Shown here piece by piece: positions 24,930 through 37,400 of a stretch of DNA of 64,000 nucleotides. The DNA is from Oreocharis arfaki (taxonomy: Eukaryota; Chordata; Aves; Passeriformes; Paramythiidae): assembly GCA_013398015.1 (NCBI GenBank), contig VZRR01007713.1, positions 263,262-327,261 of the forward strand, written 5' to 3'. The translations under genes were made by a program, and so were the position numbers. Position 1 is the stretch's first letter. Each line of letters opens with the position of its first letter. The notes beneath the pieces are model-generated. The model had not been told where the DNA came from, searched no databases, and saw only the letters and a program-made list of their open reading frames with translations.

Positions 24930-25100
24930 GCTATCCAGTTTGATCCCGAAACCCACCTGCCCACGGTTACTGACAGCTGTACAGGCTGCACCCTGTGTCT
25001 CAGCGTGTGCCCTGTTATCGACTGCATCCGCATGGTTTCCAGGACAACCCCCTACGAGCCCAAGCGCGGGCTGCCCTTAGCCGTGAACCCCGCGCGCTGA
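24930..25100 (+). CDS. DPYD: DPYD exon 23 (last): second C-terminal [4Fe-4S] cluster and stop
   Basis: The exon has 171 nt including TGA and encodes 56 residues, from AIQFDPETHLPTVTDSCTGC to GLPLAVNPAR, corresponding to human residues 970-1025. CTGCTLCLSVCP supplies cysteines at exon residues 17, 20, 23 and 27 (human 986, 989, 992 and 996), the ligands of the other C-terminal [4Fe-4S] cluster. Length equals human c.2908-3078 exactly. The final residue is Arg where human ends in Cys. The exon is more GC-rich than its surroundings. The acceptor (CGGTCGCAG) has a weak pyrimidine tract, but alignment to the protein and phase-0 continuity fix the boundary. Confidence 0.98.
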   Translation, partial: AIQFDPETHLPTVTDSCTGCTLCLSVCPVIDCIRMVSRTTPYEPKRGLPLAVNPAR

Positions 25101-25470
25101 GGTGCCCGGCCCGACAGCTGATGGCAGCTTTACACTTGTTTGATGCAATTGATTTGCTTTCTAATTAGTCCTTAAAAATCTACTCGTATAAAAAAGTGTA
25201 ATACTGATAGCCGTTACAATGAATACCGCTTTCCAATTACTATTTTTGCAACAATTAAGTTTCGAAATTACAGAAAGGTGGTCGTGGCTGTCAGTGGTCT
25301 ACTGTTTGAAGTGTAACTTTCTTGTTACAAGTCATGCTGTGATTTCAAAACTTCTCTATAGATTCTTTAATCTCTGTGTGTTTTCTGGCTGGAAATATAA
25401 TTAAGAAAGCATTTTTAATGAACTGTAAATCAATGTACAAGCTAACTGTTTTCAAGGAGGGCATTTTGTA

Positions 25471-25476
25471 ATTAAA
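25471..25476 (+). promoter_or_regulatory. DPYD: Possible proximal poly(A) signal (ATTAAA)
   Basis: The common variant hexamer ATTAAA lies 371 nt after the stop. Use would give a short 3' UTR. There is no strong GU-rich element immediately downstream, so it is weaker than the 26354 site. Confidence 0.3.
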
Positions 25477-26353
25477 CATTACATTTAGTTTTAAAAGAGT
25501 TTCTTAGAAGATGTAATTAGCTACATAGCATTCAAACAAAGCGATGTGGCTTCTATTTTTCTATAGACAGAAATGAAAGGGAGTTTAAAATAGGATGTAA
25601 GAACTGGATTAATCACTTTCAACTACTACAACATATGGTAGTGTATTTTTATAATCCTTTCTAATTCTTTTTCACACTAGTCACTTTATAGAATGAATTT
25701 GCTTTGCACTGACACATGCTGGACTCTCCAGATTTGTGTGTTGCATGGGTGATTTGATCATTACTTTCCCCCCTCAGTGAACACTTACAACATCTCTCTG
25801 CAAACAGTTCAAATGGCTTATAAGGAAGTACAGGTTGCGTTTCAGGATTCTGAGAAGTGACAACGTTTTTTGCTCCAAGCTCATCCTCTAAATAACTTTT
25901 TAATTGTGCCAGTTAATGTTCCAGAATGTACACGTTTCAGGTCAGAGATCTGATTACATGCAAATGGACTACACACCCTGCAGGCTGCGTTTGCCAAACA
26001 CAGACACATAGGGCAAACTGGCAAGGTGATTTCCCCCAGTGCTGGTTCTTCATACTTAGTGGCTGTGAATAGTTCTAGTAGTTTCACAGCCAAAAATAAA
26101 TACAGATTAATCTGTCTTACTAAACAATATCTCAATTTTAATCCATTTTTCACTCACAGTAGGAACTTTCTAATATGAACATATTGCTGTCTGCTTTACT
26201 CCACTTAAGAATATAAAGCCTTTAGTTTCATAACAATAATAAATGATCTCTCAGTTCAATTTCTTATACCATATATTGTGAGCAGCAAAAGCTCTGATTA
26301 AAAATATACCCTGGCTTTTGTTTCTTGATTTATGAGTTGTACACTGAATTATA

Positions 26354-26359
26354 AATAAA
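26354..26359 (+). promoter_or_regulatory. DPYD: Main DPYD poly(A) signal (AATAAA)
   Basis: A canonical hexamer is followed within about 20-40 nt by a GT/T-rich element (GGGTTTGTTTGTGATTTTTC), the arrangement expected for cleavage near 26370-26380. Two further AATAAA hexamers lie upstream at 26095 and 26238. Confidence 0.65.
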
Positions 26360-26380
26360 TGTTGAAACCAACTCGGGTTT

Positions 26381-29300
26381 GTTTGTGATTTTTCTTTTTG
26401 CATTTACTAAACAGATTTTTTTTTTTTGTAGAGCCTTGTCACTTGGTGTCTCTTGATCTCTAAGATTCACTCCAGGAACCATTAATGAATTAATTCACAT
26501 GTACATCATTCCATTGATTGCCTACAGTGCAGAATGTATCGTTCTCTTTGCCCCTCTCCGGCACCTCTTTGTCTGCCCGTGATTTCCCTTCCTTTTGCCT
26601 TCCTTCCCCACGCACATGAGGTGCACACATTTGTAAATTTGGACATTTTCAAATGTCATTTCATTTAGCGTCCTTGCTCCACCAACACTGTTTTGCTGGC
26701 GCTTTGGGCTTGCTTGGCAGGCTCAAGCCCAGAGTCTCTACTAATAGCTTTCTCTTCATATTTTGATTTTCCTGTTTATCATTGTGGATGTTTCAGACTC
26801 AGATGAAACAGGAACAGATAGTCATACTGCTTAGAAAATATTTGCTTGCAACTTCTTTAAAGCTCCTCGTCTTGCAGAAGTTGTTTATCTAACACGAGCT
26901 ACTGTGGACTCACAGGAAGAACAAGCTGTTTTGTGAATGTCTGTGACAAAGTTTGGAGAGTCTCTGCGTGTACTGCTTGTCCCTCTGCCGAGGAACTGCC
27001 TAACAAGCAGCATGCCCTTGAGTGGGGCAGAAAAAGACATCAAAATCAAATCATCTGAGAGTAACATTTTGTGTTCCCAGACAGCAGATGCAAGGAAAAA
27101 TAGCTGTCTTCTCCCAGGCTGCTACCATGGACTTCTTATTCTGCGTCCTGCCTACCACGAGCCCTGCGGGCGAGAGGTGCGGGGTCACCTGCGACTGAGC
27201 AGGGCAGCCTCTCCAGGTCTTCTCTTCCTGCATGCCCAGACCTGATGATCTTACTGTCCTGAAGGCATCACATCTGGTACTGTGGCTTCTTCTAAAGACA
27301 GGACAATGCCAAAAGACCTAATATAAGTATCTAAGCACAAGAACCTGATAAATGTAGCAGCAAAATTAGAGCTTTTCCAAGGATATTCAGCAGTCACAGA
27401 ACATTCAGTATCCCACAGTGGCTATAAAGTAATCTTTGGAGAGGTAAAGGCATTCTTTGTGAATCAAGACTATAATCAAGACTATAATTTGTTTACTTAA
27501 GGAATAATGGGTTATGTTATAGAGGCTTCTTACTACCCACCCTCTCCCCCACTCTTGTTTTGTCAAGTCCATTAACAGTTGCAGGAAATGCATTCCCAAA
27601 TGCATTTGTTTCTAACTCTGTCAGTCAGCAATAAATCTGTGTCTTGCAGGAACTCAGAGAAATAGCCACACTGAGGTCTCCTGCAGCAATGTCTTAAGTC
27701 ATCAGGGTAAGGTGAGGTGTAAACAGGCAGGGGAGAGAGCCACAAAGGATATATTCCTGAGGTTAATATGGTTTTCACATTGGTCTTGGGGAATCCATCT
27801 CATTTAGTGCACTTAAAAGCCAAGGAAACAAATTAGAAAAATCTGGTCTAGTCTGCAAATTCTGTAGCCAGTTATTAAAAAGGAGATAAGAATTTTCAAA
27901 GTGTAAGAGGCTCCAAATTAAGCTCATATATTTCAGTGATTTAGTTGCACATTTAAGGAATTATGTATTATTAAAGACTTGATGGTTGACATCCTCAAAC
28001 CCTAGCCCTTGCAGTTTTTAGACATGTTGTGCTATTGGTTATTATTATAAAATACTATAAACTATATTTGACAAATTAAATTATGATAGAAGTGCCATAG
28101 CTCATCCTCCAGTAGCACATTCTTATTCATATCATATTCCAGAACAGAAAAGGCTCCCCATGTTTAGTGGATGCTCTGCAGGCCAAGAATTACTTGAAAA
28201 AGCTGCCAAATATGCTTATGTGAATCCCAATGCACCCATACATGTTCACTGGAAAAAAGAGATGTTGTGCCTTGCTAACAGACTATACAAGCAGTTTGGG
28301 TTTTGGCATCTAGGATGAGCTGACATAATATTTCCAAGGCACTGGATTGGCAACATTAATAGACACATTCGAAAAATCACACAGGATGTTTAAAATACAT
28401 AATTTCCTGATTTAAAATGGAATATTAATTTGATCTCATAGCAAAATTAAAACTAGTCTTTGCATGGATCTATTGGGCAGCCTGTGTCTCCAGCGTTGAA
28501 GTGCTCCTTACTCGGTTACTTTACCAGTTGCTCAAGGTAGCCTTTTTAGCAGCTATCCATTTGCTCAGTTCATAAAATTTGGCAGGAGCAAAATATAAGT
28601 TACCCACCTAGAATTGCTGCTCCTCTTTGTTGTGTCCTGGGGGACAGAGAGCTCTGGGAGAGGTGACTTGGCAGCCACAGAGTGGCTTAGTGTCATTTCT
28701 GCAGCCTCCCCACCTTCCAGTGCCTACACTGTCACCTTTGGCTCCTCCAGCTTTGTTGTCTTTAAGCCTTTTATCTCAAGGTGGCAAAAGTGACTGCTAG
28801 ATTCAAGGCAAATTATCCAAACCCCAGCTGAGTGCCATCAACCTCATGCCTTATAAAACCACTTTGTTTAACACAATCCAAGGCTATAGCCTTAGAAATA
28901 AAATGTTAAGCACAGGTATTTCCTATCAGTAAGATCTTGCCAGTGCATTCTCTATGTATGTTTCATTATTTAACTACTGTAACATGGGGTTGCACGTGTT
29001 GTTAAAATTTTATATTTTCCAACGGTTCCTAGTAGAAAATATTTTTTAGATAAAATATTTATTTTATTGGCAGAGGTTTCACTTCACCAGGCAGCTCCAC
29101 TTCTTTGATGAACTGTGGAAGATAGGTTTTCATTGGCAACATCTGGCAAGCTGGCAGACACTCTCGGCAGCTGGATTGGTAACTTCAGGGTTGCTTTTGG
29201 GTCTTTCATATAATTAGTCTGCTTATGGGCCATCTGGGTTGCTTTGTTTTTGCTGTTGCCATTTCCTTTCTTTTCTGAGAAACTAATCTTTCCAGTTGTT

Positions 29301-32300
29301 ACTCTGGGAGATCAATTTTTAATAACTCTTCCTCAGGTTAGTCTGCTGGGTCTTGTGCAAGCGTCCACACTGGTCTTGCCCAGCAGTAGAGATCCTGCTT
29401 TTATCCCTTCTTTCTTGGAGGTCTGAATCTGCCTTTCATGATTTTTGTGATGTGGGAGCAGATCTCATTGCTACCAAGCAGTGAAGCTGGAGGTCAACTT
29501 GGCAAGTGAACACTTACCACCTCTGCACAAAGAAAGGCCTAAACAACCCAGATCTTAACAGTAAACACACACGTGCACTCTCTCCTTTTCTAGCTTAAGC
29601 ACACTAAAGTTACCACAAGGAAATGCATTTGCTCCTTTTCTGCAAAAGGACTGCAGGTTACTAAGCTTTACCATGACACACCTACCTGGATGCTGGGGCA
29701 GGGGATGGGAATTAGCTTGGACTCAGGAAAGCTTGGAACAAAGTCCTTTCTGCTGGGGCTCAGCAGCTGAACACTGCAGCCCTTCATTTTATCTGTCCCT
29801 TGACAAATGCTAACAACCCTCTGAACTACTGGGCTTGCTTGGGGTGCTGTAGAAATACCACCCCACCCACGTACCCTCAGCACTGCAGTGCAATAGGTGC
29901 AGGAGGACTCCTCAGCACTGCAGGGACCTGCCTTGGCACCTCATGGCAGGGACACTCCAGCATCGCCTTCTAGAGGTGCAGGTTACACAGAACTCATCTG
30001 TCTGCATTACGTGGGCCTTTCCACATATATTGGCAACCAGGATCCTTAAGGGCAGCAAATAAAGTTGTTTCTCATCTGGTTTTGAGGTACTGTGCAAGGT
30101 TCAGGAGAATCTTAATAAATGATTTTCATAAAAGTTGACTGAAACAGTGGCAACCATTGATCTGCCTTGTCTTTTTGTAAGACCAAACAGTTAACTTCAG
30201 CATAGGGATGCAGTTAACATTGCTCCTCAGTGTTTCTGCCTCCAGTGGTGAGCTCTCTTTATCGCATTTCAGCAAGAGGCAAGCTGTATCAAATGCCTCC
30301 AGTGCCAGCTCACACTCACAACTGCTGATTAGAATCACATGCCACTGACTGGAGCTAATTATCATCCTAAAGGACATTATTCTCACCTGTTTAGTCTAGA
30401 GACTGCTTATCATCACAGCTTTTACTTCTGCCTGTTGCAGACAGGTTTAGGCCTCAGCACTGAAAGCTTCATACTCAATTGTTGAGAAATTATGTTTCTC
30501 TGGGTCATAACTGCCATTATCATGCAAACCAGGTGGCCTGCAGATAAAAGTCACCCATGTTGCTTGTGCAGGTGTGCGGGGCCGGATTTTATAAGTCTGA
30601 GTTCAAGGAGGGGAGCCCGTGAATTCTGTTTCTCCTGTGAGTGTGCTCACTTGTCACAGGCAGAGTGAGTGAGGTGGTGTTTGATAAACCTCACCTCAGC
30701 AAAAGGGAGCCAAAGGAAAGGAACAGTGGTTCTACGCTGTGGTGAAGGGCTCCAGCCTGGTGAAAGCATTGGGGCTGGGCAGCACCATGACCCTCCCCAG
30801 CAGCTCCTTTCCCAGGCAGCCCTGGTCATGCAGGGGCTGCCCCAGGCTCCTCTGAAGGGCAGAGTGGGCACTCCTCTTTCCTTTGCATAGGCTTCAGTAA
30901 TTATGGTCTGTCCTCTGGCTGTTGGCAAGACCATGGGGTCACACTGTCCCATGACTTTCATGTTAAACAAAATTCAGGATTCCTCACTGAAACCTTACGC
31001 AATTATTATTTTTAATCAAAATCACATGAAGCGCGGGTGAAAAGAATATAAAGTTTGCTTTCCAGAAGGTGAAAGAGCTATCAGAATGGTGCCTGGGCTA
31101 GTGCTGCAGTGGTTGCCCCTGCTGTAGCAGCTGCCCATTGTAACACATTTGCTTGTTCACCATCACACACAGAGCACTCTCTTTAAAGCGTCCCACACTG
31201 CACCCTGTGGATCCCTTCGTATAACTGTGCATAGGTAAACCCCTTTCATAAGTTTTATGAGGTGCCAGCATATATGCTATTTTTTTGCTGCTAGCCTGTT
31301 TATTGGATTAGCTTGAGGATTTGATGCAAAAGCTGATGATATTGAAAATACACATCACTGCTATTGTGGCTAAGAAAATCAGCTTTAGAATTAGAGAGAC
31401 CTTGTATCTGGCATTATGTATGGCCCTTTAGCTTTTTAGCATGGCTGTTCCTTGTTGCTATAGCAACCGAATTAACCGTTTCATTAATATAATGGAATAA
31501 AACACATTTATTCATTTTTGCACTCACGGGTAATCCACATTCAGCTTTCAGCATACTTGTCAAGCTGTGCCCCTTTCACCTCACCCCAGATATTTCCTTC
31601 AGCATTGCCAAAGGGTTTCTATTTGTATTTTTCCTTGCTGGAGAGAGAGTGAGCTGTTGGTTTTGAAGAACGTTATGTTTTTTGTAATTAAATTTACCTT
31701 CATTTCATTGGTTAGCTTCTGCTTAGCATCTCTTAAGTGGAAAAGCAGACTTCACAAGCAGCATTTGGTGCAGAGAAGAGGTGTTCTTCGCATCAGAAAA
31801 GAATAAATCACTTGAAATAATGAAACCTCGCGCCTATGATCAGCTTGTAGGCTAAATTTGGCATGAGGTGTTCTACAGTAAATACTAACAGTACTCAGCC
31901 CTGTGTGCTGCCCGAGCAGTCGTGTTGCTGAACTGTGCTGTTCAGAGCAGATGGAGTGCTACACTCTTTGTTTACCTTGGGTTTAATGCTTCCCAAGCCA
32001 TGCCCACACACCGTATTGGTTATTGAAATAATAGTTTAATTAAAATAATATGTCTGGCCATCAGGAGAAGGAAGCAGGATTGCTCCCTGTGTGTGGCACA
32101 GCAGGGGCAGTGGCAGCCCTGCCTGAATTGCTCTTCTCAAGCGCTGCCATTCCCAGTGCTGTCCTTATGCTTATTCCACAACTCTGCAGAGGCCTGGGAT
32201 GAAGTCAGGCTTGGCTGAGGCCCCACAACACCCAGTGCTCCCCTTGGCAGCCAGGGGTTTGGTCAGCAGTAACCAAACAGGCCCCACAGGCAGCTGGAAA

Positions 32301-33560
32301 AGCTCTTCATTACATGCTGGTGCCAGGTAGCCGTGGGGGCTGTGGCGATACGTAGGTGTAGCCAGAACTGGAGACCCCCTCAGCTCCAGCTTGCTGTCTG
32401 CCACTGACAGAAAGGGCCCTGGTGCCCTGGTGCACGCCAGAGACACCCCAAGACTGGGCCTGCTTTGCAGCATTGGTGGGACACCGAGTACAACAGAGGC
32501 TCTTGGCCACTGTTTATCTGACTGTCCTTCCAGTAGCTACCAGTGCAAAATGACACACTAAATTCAGCCCATGAAATCTATCATCATTAGCAATTGCACA
32601 TCTGAACTCATTACAAATGAAGTAACATGTCTGATACAAAGAGGGCTTTGGTTTTGGTTTTTTTAATATAACTCAGAAGTTAAGAAACTGAAGTTTTACT
32701 GGAAACAGAGCAGATGTGTAAATGATTTTGAGAAATGACTTAATTAACTTTGAAGGTATAAACTTCCTTCATTAAAAAGACAAGGCATAGAAGTAACAGC
32801 ACAATAGCATATTGCCTGCTATAACGTTGTTCATTCACTGCTGTTTGAGTGAATGTATAAATCATATAGTCTACAAGGGCTAGTAGAGTCTGTATCATTC
32901 ATGTGTGCTGCCTTCCCTACCTGAATTAAATTTTAAGTGCTTCCTCCTAGGCAATTCATTGTCTAAGAAATGCCCAAAGACCCAGAAGGAGAAAGTTATG
33001 TACCTGGCAAGGTGAAAGACCTACCCTGGACACAAAAGCCTAAGCACAGAGGCTCTGTGCGCATTGCAGATTGTGCTGGTGCCATATTCTCCTCACGCCT
33101 TTGTTTCTCTTTGTATATGGAAAGCATCCTCCGAGCTGTCTAGAAGTAATACAGGACTAAGTTCACTTTGCCATTACATATCGTGATGCTGTAGGCTAAG
33201 AGCTTGGACTACTAAATGTTATGGTGATGTTTGGCCTTTGCATCATTTGGTTTGGGGCAACTTGTCATTGGGTGTAAGTTTAGCTAGAACATCATATCAT
33301 GTAGTGGTTAGCAGAGAGCTTGTGGATTCAAAAACCTTACATCCAACACTTTTTCCCCCACACAGAGGTTAATACTGGTACAAGAATTAATATACATTAC
33401 TTTTCTTTTTCCCAAAAAATTTCTATCCTTTACTAGAACTTGGCAAACATTAAAAATGTCAGTTGGGTACTGTATACATCCAACAGATAGGATGGACTGA
33501 TTTGGGGGTACCCTTAGCTGCAAATCACTGAAATTCCTCTTGTTCAACCATGAGGAAAAA
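26381..33560. other. Intergenic DNA between DPYD and the CpG island
   Basis: There is no exon-like conserved protein sequence, and open frames are short. A T12 run lies at about 26415. Segment 26460-26700 has the look of non-coding regulatory sequence, and 31454 holds a perfect RFX palindrome. I see no CR1 copies here, unlike in the DPYD introns. The remainder is unremarkable AT-rich sequence. Confidence 0.7.
31454..31467. promoter_or_regulatory. Perfect palindromic X-box (RFX) motif
   Basis: GTTGCTATAGCAAC is a perfect 14-bp palindrome and fits the RFX consensus GTHNYYATRRNAAC at every position. It lies about 2.3 kb upstream of the TATA-bearing CpG island. Binding is inferred from the sequence. 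Confidence 0.45.
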
Positions 33561-33594
33561 TGTATTTAAAAAACCTGTGTGTTTCAAACCACCC

Positions 33595-34440
33595 AGGAGC
33601 CGAGCCTAGCCTGGCCTTCCTGTCCCTGTTTCCACGGCGGTGCGAATACCTGTGTCCCTGCCCCTCTGTGCAAGCCTTCTGTGGCTGAGGAAGCGCCCGC
33701 GGGCTCCAGAGCCGCAGCTCAGCCCCGCCGGCCGCCGCTGGGCACCTGCTCACCCCCCCCCGCTGCGGGCTATAAAATAAAGGTTAAAAATCTTTCTTCC
33801 CCCTCTGCCGAGGGCTGTTTTGAGGTTGTTTTGCGCTTGAACAGAGAGCGGTGTCTGTGCCGGGTCGGGTCGGGTGTTACTTCACCCCTAGTGCAGCGGG
33901 GGCTCCCGAGCCGACACGGAGCGAGCGCCCGAGGGCTGTTCGGCGGCCTGCGAGCAGCCGGAGAGAAAACACGGCCAAGATGTGCTGCTTCCAGCCCCAC
34001 CTGCGGCTGCCAGGGGCGGCTGCGGCGGGGACCGGGGCTCTCCGGGTCCCTGGGAAGGGGCGGGCCGGGAAGGCAGGGGCTGGCGGGGGAGAGGAGGGCA
34101 CGGCCTCCCCGCAGCGGGACGGGCGGCGCTGCCGCCGGCTCAGCCCGGCTCCACATCGGCTCGGAGCTGAGCGCCGGAGCTCGCCGCAGCCCATCGTGGC
34201 CCCACAGCCTGCTCGCACCCCCAGCAGGAGCTCCTCCCAGCCTTACCCCTTCTCCTGCCAGCCTGGGGAGCGGGGTGGTGCGCTGCAGCCCCAAGGTTCG
34301 GCACGTCACTTGTGGTGTCACATCGCTCCCGAGTGCCACGTCCCAGGGCAGCCCGCGGCTGCCCCTCGGCGATGACCCCCGGGCCGTGGCAGCGAAGCCG
34401 CCGCCCAGCCACGGGACTCGGGAAGAGAGAGGTTTGTTTT
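33595..34440. promoter_or_regulatory. CpG island, candidate promoter of an unannotated transcript
   Basis: I count about 60 CpG dinucleotides in 33841-34440, with GC content near two-thirds and flanks that are AT-rich and CpG-poor. This gives an observed/expected CpG ratio of roughly 0.9. A TATA box at 33771 precedes a pyrimidine-rich initiator-like stretch near 33795-33806 on the + strand. CRE-like CGTCA occurs near 34302. Open frames on both strands (up to 298 codons) look like products of high GC: the longest starts at GTG, contains no Met and spans the TATA box. It lies 7.2 kb beyond the DPYD poly(A) site. The transcript and its direction are unknown. Confidence 0.7.
33771..33780 (+). promoter_or_regulatory. 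TATA box within the CpG island
   Basis: TATAAAATAA is directly preceded by GC-rich sequence. A start site would be expected about 30 bp downstream, at 33798-33805, where TTCTTCCCCCTCT gives a pyrimidine initiator. Orientation points away from DPYD, on the same strand. Confidence 0.5.
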
Positions 34441-34495
34441 TCTTGGATGCCTGGCTTCATCCCAGTCACCCGTAATACGGATCTGAGGTCTTAAA

Positions 34496-37400
34496 AGTGA
34501 ATCATTTAGCGCTGGCCATCTCCCCACAGTACCCATGACGACTAGCATTTCTTTTTGTGCCACCTGAATAGCAGCACACACTCGGCTGCTGAGATACCAT
34601 TCACAGCGTATTCCAACTTCCAACGGTAAACATGGAATGGGAGGCAGAGCTATGGCCACAGAGACTCTGGGTACCAGAATAAAATCAACATCAATAAAAG
34701 AGAACAGAAAGTATTACTGCTACCTAAGAGTGGCTGAATTAACCAGATAAACCTAAAAATAGATTGGAAATATCTATATTAAAGCCAAAAGAGTACAGCT
34801 TCATATTATTTAATCTAAAATGACATTTTGCTGCAAGAAATCTTAGGTATACAAACAGTCCTGTATATGTCCTTGTCTGCAATACGTTGTGAGCGTGTGC
34901 ATATATATATATATATATATGCTTTATATATTGCATATTTCATCTGTAAGTCTAGACAGATGCTAATTATTACTTACAGTTGAGTTTCTCTTTGTAAGCA
35001 TGTCATGTGAGACACTGGTAAAAGGCTGGTTACCTCCAAAACTATCTCCAAAGAGACATGTCTGTAGCAGACGTATTTTGAGGCCTAGTGGGAACAGAAA
35101 TCGATAGAGGTACTGATGGATGCACCCCTAAGATCCATAGCAGGATCTGTCTGTAACTGCTGGGTTTTGGCAGCTGTGCTCTGGGGGGCAAGGGGCAGCA
35201 GGCAGGAGGTTCCAGCAGCCCCTACCCAGTGCACGAGAACATTTACCTTATGTTCAACCACAAGACTTGTACATCTGCTCTGCTTTCAAGAAGTCTGTTC
35301 CCAGGCACACAGAAAATCTGTGCTCTTCTCTGCATTCAGAGAGCTGCTTTGGGATAGAATTTGTCTGTGCTGGATCTTTACACACCGACACACACCATCA
35401 CTGCCATCAGCGCCAAGCCAGCCATGTATCTGGGCACGGTCAAGGGAGAGGAAGGTGACATTAAACCCAAACCACAGAAGGGCCCTGATTGCACCAGAGT
35501 GGAGGTACTATGGTTATTTTCCTACTGCAAGGACATAGCCTCAAAACCTGTCCCCTGGGACAATGGGAATCCCTTGGGATTTCTCTGTTACAGGAGACCC
35601 AGGCAGGTGTCTTGCCTTGCCCCTTAGCTGATAAGCCACAGCCTGTGATGCCTGAGAGGTCCTGTCCAATGGGGCTTCATTATTTTTCAGGATTTCCATA
35701 GTTTTCATTTCAGTGAAAAATATCTTGGCTTACGAGTGAATTCCTCACTATGGATTCAGAAGCACATTCCTGTAGTGCAGACGTGTTTGAGGGGGTGAAT
35801 ACAGGCACCCATCTGCCCTTCATTGCTCTGAAGACAGTAGCTCCCCATCTCCTCACTCTTGCACATCATGGCTCAATGTCACGTCTGGAAGCTGGATGGG
35901 GAGACTAACAGGATATTGGCTCTGTTTGGAAATGGCTCCTCATCTCTCTGCCTGTCTGCTCTGAGCTGTGCCAGAGCCCAAATGGGCCCTGTGGTCCAGC
36001 ATGGTGTGTATGCAAATCCTTCTCCTGGCTGGTGTGCAATAATTACCTGTGATTATTGCACAGTTCAGCTCATGAGTCAGCCTGGCATGCTCACTGCCTC
36101 TGAAACATCGCTTCACCCTGCTCACCTTTCCTGACCTTGCACATCCTATTTCTTTACAGACGCCAGTGCCTTCTGTCAGCTTTATGCATTCATCACACTA
36201 CTTGCTCATTACTGCACACCCCAAATCAAAATTAAGGTCACCTAAAGCATTTTCAAAGCCCTGAGCTGTCTCAGGGCAGGATATCTCACTGACTCCCTCT
36301 GTTCTGCTAACCTTTGACAAGCAGCCAACACCACTGGCCCGAGCTCTGCTTCTTTCAAGCCAAGCCCGCAACCCTGACTCACAGCAGGCTCTGAGCCGCT
36401 CAGCCAGCCATGCCATGGTGACAACAGCAAGAAAAATCTCACCACTTAAAGTTCTTATGACATATCCCAGATCTGTCTAACCCGGCTTCTGCATAGGGAA
36501 GCCCATAACATCAGCCAGTTGATCCTTTAAACTTGGCAGAAAACAGGGGAGCTCCAACAGCCCATCCGTGAGGTTGGGTTTCTCCCTCCTCTCCTCCGTA
36601 GTTCTGTCCTGGCCTGTTCTTGCACTTGAAGAGCAGCCTGGAGGCATTTGACATTGCTGGTGTGGTGTGAGCAACACACCAGGTGTTACTACACTGCACC
36701 TTTGGTTTGCATAATTAGTTACACATCGTGCTTACCAACAGGCCGAGCTGAGAGGCAGGAACCCTGTCTGGAGGAAGGTGAGCTGGCACTGGAGATGAGC
36801 AGGGGAGTTGGTCACTGCTGCAGGGCACCAAGGACACAGCCAAGGGCTGCAGACGGCTACAGGGAGATTTGCTTCGTGACGTGACTCTGAGCAGCCTCTG
36901 TAGCATCTTCCTTGGTTGCCATACGGAGTAAGGATGACCAGCACCCAGTGAGCCCAGCCTTTGGTTCCTACTTGGTTTCTGTTGTGGAATTCAGCCTGCT
37001 TTAAGGCCCAAGTAACTCCTTCGCACTTGAGTTGCTAAGTATGTGTGTTGTGAGGGGCCTGCCTTGCTGCTGGGAGGGCTGTAACTCACTTGTGACTTGC
37101 TTAGAGCCACAAATTAGGCACTGCCACTCAGGGTAGCCTCTTGACACACTGCAGGCAGAGCACACCTCAGCCATGTGTGGCAGGGCAAGAGCCCCATGCC
37201 TGCTGCCTCCCCCACAGCAGTAGGGTGGAGACACTGGCTAGGACAGCACAGGGAGAGGATGCTCTGGAAGGAAGAGACCAAGGTACATGCCAACCATTTA
37301 AGAATTTTCCTGGCAGCCAGCTGAAAAGATGCAGAACTTATTTCCCAGGCATGAGTGCTGTGAATTTGGTAAGAGCTTGCAAGTTTTAGTGTTTACAGAT

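Larger units (their letters stand above)
25101..26380 (+). other. DPYD: DPYD 3' UTR
   Basis: AT-rich sequence follows the stop codon. I end it near the last good poly(A) signal (26354-26359), giving about 1.27 kb, in line with my recollection of about 1.2 kb for the human 3' UTR. Earlier candidate signals are ATTAAA at 25471 and AATAAA at 26095 and 26238, so shorter isoforms are possible. The true end needs transcript data. Confidence 0.7.

Noticed and set aside
33770..34339. 189-codon frame on the - strand inside the CpG island
   Set aside because: A GC-composition artefact that overlaps equally long frames on the other strand.
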